This document shows positions 14,290 through 19,248 of a stretch of 19,248 bases of DNA, in pieces. This stretch comes from Scytonema sp. UIC 10036. Lineage in GTDB: Bacteria; Cyanobacteriota; Cyanobacteriia; Cyanobacteriales; Nostocaceae. The DNA lies in contig NZ_WJFC01000247.1 of NCBI RefSeq assembly GCF_009725235.1, positions 1 through 19,248 on the forward strand. The letters run 5' to 3'. The first letter of the stretch is position 1. Each line of letters opens with the position of its first letter. A program made the position numbers and the translations under genes. The notes under the pieces were generated by a model. It did no database searches. It was not told the origin of the DNA and saw only the letters and a list, made by a program, of their open reading frames with translations.

Positions 14290-16437
14290 ATGAAGAAATA
14301 CCAGGTTGTTCGACAGTATAGTGAAGAAGATTGCGGAGCTGCTTGTGTCGCTTCCATTGCCAGATATTATGGGCGTGCCTTTACCCTCAACCGCATTCGT
14401 GAGGCAATAGGTACCGGGCAACTTGGAACTACTTTGCTAGGTTTAAGGCGCGGGACAGAAGCTATGGGCTTTAGGGCGCGTTCTGCTAAAGCGTCCTCTG
14501 AGTTTCTCAGCAAGCTTAAAGAGATGCCACTTCCAGCAATTATCCACTGGAAGGGCTATCACTGGGTAGTTTTGTATGGTCAGCATGGTAAAAAGTATGT
14601 TGTTGGCGATCCATCTGTAGGTATTCGTTATCTTTCCAAACAGGAGTTGAGCGAGGGTTGGAAAGATTGGGTGTTGCTATTACTACAGCCAGATCCAAAT
14701 CGCTTTTTTGCACTACCTGAAGATAAAATTAACAACTTTGGGAAATTTCTTCAAGGTATCTTGCCTTACCAAGCTATTATCGTTGAGGCTTTATTGTGTG
14801 CCCTGTTCATAGGGTTTCTTTCTTTATCCTCTCCTTTCCTCATCCAAATTCTCACCGATGATGTTTTAGTTCGAGGTGACGCTCAGCTTCTGACTGGTGT
14901 TGTGCTGGCAGTCGTAACGATGTACACTATCAGAAGTAGCCTTACCCTAGTAGAAAATATCCTGATTGCTAATTTTGCCCAGCGCTTTAAGTTAACGCTT
15001 ATCTTAGAGTTTGGTCAACAAATTTTGCGCTTACCTTTGGATTACTATGAATCTCGCCGAAGTGGTGAAATTGTTAGTCGATTAAGAGATATTCAACAAA
15101 TTAACAGGTTAATTTCACAAGCAGTTGTTAGTTTTCCCAGTAAATTTTTTATTGCGGTTATTTGTTTTGGTATAATGCTATTTTATAGCTGGAAGTTAAC
15201 GCTTGTAGCTTTTGTCATAGCTTGTATGATGACTTTATCTACGATTGTTTTTCTTCCAACACTACAACAAAAAACTCGCAATCTTATAGTTTTAGAAGCC
15301 GAAAATCAAGGTGTTTTGGTAGAAACATTTAAGGGTGCATTGACACTAAAAACAACTACCGCTGCTCCTCAATTTTGGGAAGAGTTGCAAATTAGATTTG
15401 GTCGCTTAGCTAATCTAGCATTTACCACAATTAAAATCGAGATTATTAATAAACAATTCTCAAGGTGGGTTTATGAGATTGGCGGTGCAGTTTTACTCTG
15501 GCTTGGTAGTATCCTGGTTATTAGTAAAGAATTAAGTATCGGTCAACTGCTGGCGTTCATAAGTCTGAATCGGAATCTGGTTTCTTTATTTGATTTTGTG
15601 ATTGATTTTGTTGACGATTTTACTCACGTACAAACAGCCACTTCCAGACTAGCAGAAGTGATCGACTCTACACCAGAAACCTTAGGTGATGAGGAAAAAG
15701 CTTGGGTTAACATTCCCGATAATGCAGATATAGTTTGCAAGCAACTGAACTTTCATTATCCTGGTAGAGTTGAATTACTAAAAGATTTTTCCCTGACAAT
15801 TCCTGGTGGTAAGGTTATTGCCCTCATTGGCGAATCAGGGTGTGGTAAAAGTAGCTTAGCAAAAGTGATTGCTGGTTTATATCAAACTCAATCTGGAAAT
15901 ATCCGCTTTGGTATATATAACCAACAAGATGTTTCTTTAGAATGTTTGAGAAGACAAGTTGTGCTTGTTCCCCAAGACGCTCACTTTTGGAGTCGATCTA
16001 TTGTTGAAAACTTCCGGTTAGGATCTCCTAGTGTTAGTTTTGAAGAAATTGTTAAAGCTTGCCAAATTGCTGAAGCAGACGACTTTATCAGCAAGCTACC
16101 GGAAAAATATCAAACCGTTTTAGGAGAGTTTGGAGTTAATCTTTCTGGTGGACAAAGGCAACGTTTAGCTATAGCACGCGCCATTGCCAACAATCCACCC
16201 GTGTTGATTTTAGATGAATCAACTGGCGGACTTGATCCTGCAAATGAAGCACAAGTCTTAGACAAGCTGTTATTTGATAGGCAAGGGAAAACCACAATTC
16301 TAGTCAGCCATCGTCCAAGAGTTATTGAGCGTGCAGATTGGATTGTGCTGTTGGATCGGGGCGAAGTCAAAATGCAAGGTTCTTTAGAAGAATTGCGTTC
16401 CCAAAGAGGTAAGCATTTAGACTTCTTGAATCCTTGA
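14290..16437 (+). CDS. C39-peptidase ABC exporter that cuts the double-glycine leader
   Basis: A 715-aa peptidase-containing ABC transporter that removes the leader after Gly-Gly and exports the core. The N-terminal C39 domain (about 1-135) shows the oxyanion-hole Gln9, catalytic Cys15 in EEDCGAAC, His91 in GYHWVV and Asp107 in GDPS. The membrane domain (about 150-450) has the usual helices (for example 162-185, 203-221, 286-300, 303-322, 399-412). The ATPase has Walker A GESGCGKSS (514-522), Q-loop Gln562, signature LSGGQ (618-622), Walker B VLILDE (638-643) and switch His674. All key residues are intact. It is the last gene of the plus-strand peptide set, and the divergent HlyD protein is its likely adaptor. 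It ends 48 bases before the convergent cysK. Confidence 0.96.
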   Translation: MKKYQVVRQYSEEDCGAACVASIARYYGRAFTLNRIREAIGTGQLGTTLLGLRRGTEAMGFRARSAKASSEFLSKLKEMPLPAIIHWKGYHWVVLYGQHGKKYVVGDPSVGIRYLSKQELSEGWKDWVLLLLQPDPNRFFALPEDKINNFGKFLQGILPYQAIIVEALLCALFIGFLSLSSPFLIQILTDDVLVRGDAQLLTGVVLAVVTMYTIRSSLTLVENILIANFAQRFKLTLILEFGQQILRLPLDYYESRRSGEIVSRLRDIQQINRLISQAVVSFPSKFFIAVICFGIMLFYSWKLTLVAFVIACMMTLSTIVFLPTLQQKTRNLIVLEAENQGVLVETFKGALTLKTTTAAPQFWEELQIRFGRLANLAFTTIKIEIINKQFSRWVYEIGGAVLLWLGSILVISKELSIGQLLAFISLNRNLVSLFDFVIDFVDDFTHVQTATSRLAEVIDSTPETLGDEEKAWVNIPDNADIVCKQLNFHYPGRVELLKDFSLTIPGGKVIALIGESGCGKSSLAKVIAGLYQTQSGNIRFGIYNQQDVSLECLRRQVVLVPQDAHFWSRSIVENFRLGSPSVSFEEIVKACQIAEADDFISKLPEKYQTVLGEFGVNLSGGQRQRLAIARAIANNPPVLILDESTGGLDPANEAQVLDKLLFDRQGKTTILVSHRPRVIERADWIVLLDRGEVKMQGSLEELRSQRGKHLDFLNP

Positions 16438-16485
16438 TTGAGCAAGGTTATATGTAGCGCTTTTTACTTGCGTCCAATACAGTTA

Positions 16486-17418
16486 TTAACTCAGAAACAT
16501 TGGTGTACTGAGATAACGTTCGCCAAAAGAGGGTTGTATCATCACGATTAAACGCCCTGCATTTTCCGGACGTTGAGCAACCTGTATTGCAGCAGACAAA
16601 GCCGCACCAGAAGAAATACCAGACAACAAACCCTCCTCTCTGGCTAGTCTTCGCCCAAAAGCCATTGCTTGCTCATCACTCACTTTAATCACTTCATCTA
16701 TCAAATCTCTGCGGAGAACCTCTGGGATAAATCCCGCACCAATACCCTGGATTTTATGCGCTCCTGGTTCACCTCCAGATAAAACTGGGCTGTTCGCTGG
16801 TTCTACTGCGATCGCTTTAAAACTTGGTTTGCGTTCTTTAATAACTTCAGCAATTCCAGTAATTGTTCCGCCCGTACCAACACCTGCAATAATAAAATCC
16901 ACTTCCCCATCTGTATCTGCCCAAATTTCAAGAGCCGTGGTTTGTTTGTGAATTTTGGGGTTAGCGGGGTTGCAAAATTGTTGCAATATAAAAGCACCAG
17001 GAGTGTTGGCAACAATTTCTTCTGCTTTACGAATTGCTCCTCGCATCCCCTCAGTTCCCGGAGTCAATTCCAAAGAAGCACCATAAGCTTGTAACATAGC
17101 ACGTCGTTCTAAACTCATAGTTTCAGGCATAGTCAGAATCAAACGATAACCACGTGCTGCTGCTACCATAGCCAGCCCAATCCCCGTATTACCAGATGTA
17201 GGCTCAACTAAAATACTTTTTCCCGGTGCAATCAACCCTCCTTCCTCTGCTGCTTTTACCATACTTGCAGCAATGCGATCTTTTACGGAAGCAGCGGGAT
17301 TCATCCCCTCCAATTTCACCACAATTCGAGCCACACATCCTTCAGACTGAGGTATTTTGTTTAACTGAACTAAAGGAGTTCTCCCAATAACTTCTGTCAC
17401 ATCACGAGCAATTCGCAT
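16486..17418 (-). CDS. cysK: Cysteine synthase (O-acetylserine sulfhydrylase)
   Basis: CysK makes L-cysteine from O-acetylserine and sulfide with pyridoxal phosphate in the cytoplasm. The 310-aa protein has the usual length. The PLP-binding Lys46 is in NPAASVKDR, and the substrate loop TSGNTG is at 74-79. The phosphate-binding GVGTGGT is at 178-184, ISSGAA at 267-272 and the C-terminal signature [10 protein letters not shown] at 295-304. An AGGAG seven bases before the ATG at 17418 fixes the start; another ATG at 17422 is out of frame. It is convergent with the exporter gene and probably unrelated to it. Cyanobacteria often carry several cysK copies, so this may be one of a set. Confidence 0.95.
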   Translation of the reverse strand: MRIARDVTEVIGRTPLVQLNKIPQSEGCVARIVVKLEGMNPAASVKDRIAASMVKAAEEGGLIAPGKSILVEPTSGNTGIGLAMVAAARGYRLILTMPETMSLERRAMLQAYGASLELTPGTEGMRGAIRKAEEIVANTPGAFILQQFCNPANPKIHKQTTALEIWADTDGEVDFIIAGVGTGGTITGIAEVIKERKPSFKAIAVEPANSPVLSGGEPGAHKIQGIGAGFIPEVLRRDLIDEVIKVSDEQAMAFGRRLAREEGLLSGISSGAALSAAIQVAQRPENAGRLIVMIQPSFGERYLSTPMFLS

Positions 17419-17440
17419 TCATCCGCTCCTAAAAATAAAC

Positions 17441-17555
17441 TGGGGATTGGGGACTGGGGACAAGGAACAAAGGGGACAAGGAGGACAAGGGGGACAAGGG
17501 GGACAAGGGGACAAGGGGACAAGGAGGACAAGGGGACAAGGGGAACAAGGAAGAA
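17441..17555. repeat. GGGGACAAG tandem repeat tract
   Basis: About a dozen degenerate copies of a GGGGACAAG/GGAGGACAAG unit stand in tandem just upstream of cysK. This is the short-repeat type found between genes in Nostocales. Open frames on both strands here exist only because the repeat lacks stop codons. Confidence 0.9.
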
Positions 17556-17560
17556 CAACT

Positions 17561-17596
17561 AATCCAAAATCCAAAATCCAAAATCCAAAATTCCAA
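17561..17596. repeat. AATCCAA heptamer tandem repeat
   Basis: Four exact copies of the heptamer AATCCAA followed by degenerate copies, adjoining the previous repeat. A different heptamer from those at 1529 and 5803. Confidence 0.9.
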
Positions 17597-17668
17597 TGCC
17601 CAATCCCTATTTGGCTATTGATTAAGGTTTTAGCTGTAGCGAATGAGTACATAGCAAAAAAAACTTGA

Positions 17669-18060
17669 GTACACAAATGCTAGAACCTCTTTTTAGAAAA
17701 ACTAGTACCCACCAACCAAAACACTAGCACCCATTACTCGTAATAATTTTAAAACTCTTATTTAGTAAAGATTCCAAAGCTTGAGTACAACTCTAATTTA
17801 TTTAATTAACTTGATCCGGTTGAGTGAAACTGTTCTAAAATAGCCCTCCTGATATAAACGCTATAGGATTTACGCAGAGATTCCCCTCTACCCCCCTATA
17901 TTCTAAAGCGAAAGCTAAGGAGATAGGGGGGGCTTCTTCAAAGAGTTAACCAGTTAACAGATAAGTAAGTGGAATACAAGAAAACTACATTACAAAATGC
18001 CAGCACATCTAAAACTTTTACCAATGACAAATAACAAATGACAAATGACGAGCTACTTAT
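17669..18060. other. Gene-free spacer with a GC-capped hairpin and short repeats
   Basis: No coding region is seen. A 9-bp perfect stem, CCCCCCTAT (17891-17899) with ATAGGGGGG (17933-17941), encloses an inner AGC-GAAA-GCT stem with a GNRA-type loop. A degenerate AATGACAAA repeat lies at 18023-18050, directly before the next gene. The rest is AT-rich with no clear promoter. Confidence 0.6.
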
Positions 18061-18489
18061 ATGAAATCTAAATTTGTTCAATTCTTCACAGTTTGTTTTG
18101 TAACCTTTGTCGTACTTTCTCCTGCGCTAGTTGTGTTTAGCATAATTTGGGAACGACACACAGAGCTAGTGCAAATACGAGCATTAGGCTGTGAAATCGC
18201 TCGGAGTCGTGAAGACTCAGTTCAATTAGCACCCACGCAAAAAAGTAAAAACTCTTATGCTGACAAATCACAAACGCAATTATTTGATACTAAATTTACC
18301 AACCAATCCCTAACTTCTTTAGAAAAACCTCAAATTGTTAAAATCTTACAATTTCTTTTTTTATTCTTTCCTATCTTTATAGGAGTGTTCGTTATCTTAT
18401 ACGACAGGTATCTTATTTATCGAACAGTTACCTTTCAGCAAAAAGTAGAAATGCTGGAAAGAATTTGGCAACAAAATATTGAGCAATAA
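18061..18489 (+). CDS. Small two-helix membrane protein, function unknown
   Basis: The 142-aa protein has one membrane helix near its start (about 6-29) and a second at 94-114. A roughly 60-residue polar loop rich in Ser, Lys and Gln lies between them, and a short cytoplasmic-type helix (about 123-142) follows the second. I do not recognise a family. The ATG is preceded by a repeat tract and only a weak GAG. It lies six bases before the next gene, so the two are likely co-transcribed. Confidence 0.6.
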   Translation: MKSKFVQFFTVCFVTFVVLSPALVVFSIIWERHTELVQIRALGCEIARSREDSVQLAPTQKSKNSYADKSQTQLFDTKFTNQSLTSLEKPQIVKILQFLFLFFPIFIGVFVILYDRYLIYRTVTFQQKVEMLERIWQQNIEQ

Positions 18490-18495
18490 AAGCTT

Positions 18496-18822
18496 ATGTC
18501 AGAACAAATTTCGGAACCAATTTCAGAGCAATCTTTAGAAGAACGTCATAGATTGTATTGCGAACTTATTGAGAAATTACTCCGTTGTCCTAACGGTGAA
18601 GAGCCAGAAGTTTTAGAAGCTCATTTAGATTTAATTGACCCTGGTTTAATACAAACAATGTTACAGGTAGCCACTGGATTTGCACATCAAGGCAATCAAG
18701 ATGGTGCGAAATTTCTCATCCATGTAACAAAAGAACTTTCCAAACAACTCGGACTCTATCCTGAAATTCCAAATTCTACAGAAGTGGGAAAGGGAGCGAT
18801 CGATAACAATGCTGTTGACTGA
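18496..18822 (+). CDS. Small protein like the N-terminal helical domain of cyanobacterial CHAT/TPR proteins
   Basis: The 108-aa protein has a helical domain with LLRCPNGEEPEVLEAHLDLI (28-47) and a GLIQTMLQVATGFAHQGN pattern (50-67). From memory this resembles the short N-terminal domain at the front of many cyanobacterial CHAT-protease or TPR proteins. Here no CHAT or TPR part follows, so it is a stand-alone version or a trimmed one. It is six bases after the previous gene and overlaps the next by 14 bases. I cannot assign a function. Confidence 0.6.
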   Translation: MSEQISEPISEQSLEERHRLYCELIEKLLRCPNGEEPEVLEAHLDLIDPGLIQTMLQVATGFAHQGNQDGAKFLIHVTKELSKQLGLYPEIPNSTEVGKGAIDNNAVD

Positions 18823-19120
18823 AACTGATGCAGGGCTTATCGCGTTAGAATTTCTCATGGCTGAGTGGAACGTCTCAGATGAGGACAGACAGTGGTTTGT
18901 CATTGTTAATTCTCGTCTTATTGGTCAGTCTTGGTATGTTGTGGAACTGTCTGTCGCAGGGTTACCAGATCGCTGGTACATTCAAGTCTACGACACTGGC
19001 GCATGCGATCCAGACTATACATTTGTTTCTCCTATTCGTGGTTTGGAAGGCTATACAGATCTGAAAGATTTGCCGTATCTTGTCGCTGAGGTTTTGCTGT
19101 CTGAACGCAACACTCGATAA
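18809..19120 (+). CDS. Unknown 103-aa protein
   Basis: The protein is small, acidic and soluble, with no signal peptide. It has a beta-rich centre (QWFVIVNSRLIGQSWYVVELSV, residues 28-49) and Trp/Tyr-rich strands (RWYIQVYD, 55-62). I do not recognise the family. The ATG at 18809 overlaps the previous gene by 14 bases and lacks a close ribosome site, so translation may be coupled. A later in-frame start (ATG at 18857) is possible. It is followed by a hairpin at 19134. Confidence 0.55.
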   Translation: MLLTETDAGLIALEFLMAEWNVSDEDRQWFVIVNSRLIGQSWYVVELSVAGLPDRWYIQVYDTGACDPDYTFVSPIRGLEGYTDLKDLPYLVAEVLLSERNTR

Positions 19121-19133
19121 TCATAACTGGTAG

Positions 19134-19164
19134 GTTGGGTTGAGGAACGAAACCCAACATTTTA
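19134..19164 (+). terminator. Hairpin repeat, likely terminator
   Basis: GTTGGGTT (19134-19141) pairs with AACCCAAC (19151-19158) across a nine-base loop and is followed by an ATTTTAT tract. This GTTGGGTT...AACCCAAC element resembles a dispersed cyanobacterial repeat. Its place 13 bases after the last stop fits a terminator for the three-gene set. Confidence 0.5.
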
Positions 19165-19248
19165 TCGAATTATTAGGTGTTATATCGTTCTATCCAATCC
19201 CCACAATAGATTTGGTGATTTAAGATTTTGTTTTACCCCACCCTAACC

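Noticed and set aside
16486..17418. cysK considered as part of the peptide locus (cysteine or dehydroalanine chemistry)
   Set aside because: It is convergent with the exporter gene, has all features of ordinary cysteine synthase, and the annotated core has no Cys.
17447..17668. Open frames on both strands over the GGGGACAAG repeats
   Set aside because: They are low-complexity by-products of a tandem repeat without stop codons.

Overview
The window is from a filamentous (Nostocales-type) cyanobacterium. It has many HIP1 octamers (GCGATCGC, e.g. near 4145, 5065, 7204, 8987, 12236), heptamer-type short tandem repeats between genes, a mycosporine-like amino acid pathway, and several small proteins of cyanobacterial type. 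It looks like a draft contig. Bases 1-124 are not genomic: they read as a C run, a T run, an Illumina P7/Nextera adapter and index N701, joined directly to the end of mysC.

Layout. (1) 125-3694, minus strand: mysA-mysB-mysC, the core route from sedoheptulose 7-phosphate to mycosporine-glycine, a UV sunscreen. No mysD or NRPS gene is visible because the contig stops just after mysC. (2) 3695-9366: a 1.26-kb gene-poor stretch, then a GAF-domain protein, a small coiled-coil protein, an unknown 139-aa protein, a MITE-like element, a four-helix membrane protein, an AraC-type regulator and a divergent protein of unknown function. (3) 9425-16437: a compact peptide (RiPP) secretion and modification locus. 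(4) 16486-17418: a cysteine synthase on the minus strand, followed by a repeat-rich spacer. (5) 18061-19120: three small, tightly packed unknown genes.

The most interesting part is region 3. A 53-aa precursor gene at 11360-11521 has a strong Shine-Dalgarno site and a double-glycine leader. Its core is almost entirely alternating Ser and Lys/Arg, with ten Ser, ten basic residues, no Cys and no acidic residue. It is followed on the same strand by an APH/choline-kinase-like phosphotransferase, a HopA1-family protein and a C39-peptidase ABC exporter. A divergent HlyD adaptor gene lies on the other side. The kinase + HopA1 pair is the Ser/Thr phosphorylation and elimination pair of class V lanthipeptides, yet the annotated core has no Cys for lanthionine rings. 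Possible products are a phosphorylated cationic Ser-Lys peptide, a dehydroalanine-rich peptide, or one with lysinoalanine bridges. If the single T at 11518/11519 is skipped, the Ser-Lys repeat continues for 13 codons and gains one Cys, so the true C-terminus is an open question.

How the genes work together (inference): the kinase phosphorylates core Ser residues, the HopA1 protein eliminates phosphate (or acts otherwise on phosphoserine), the C39 domain cuts after Gly-Gly, and the ABC exporter with HlyD moves the peptide out of the cell.
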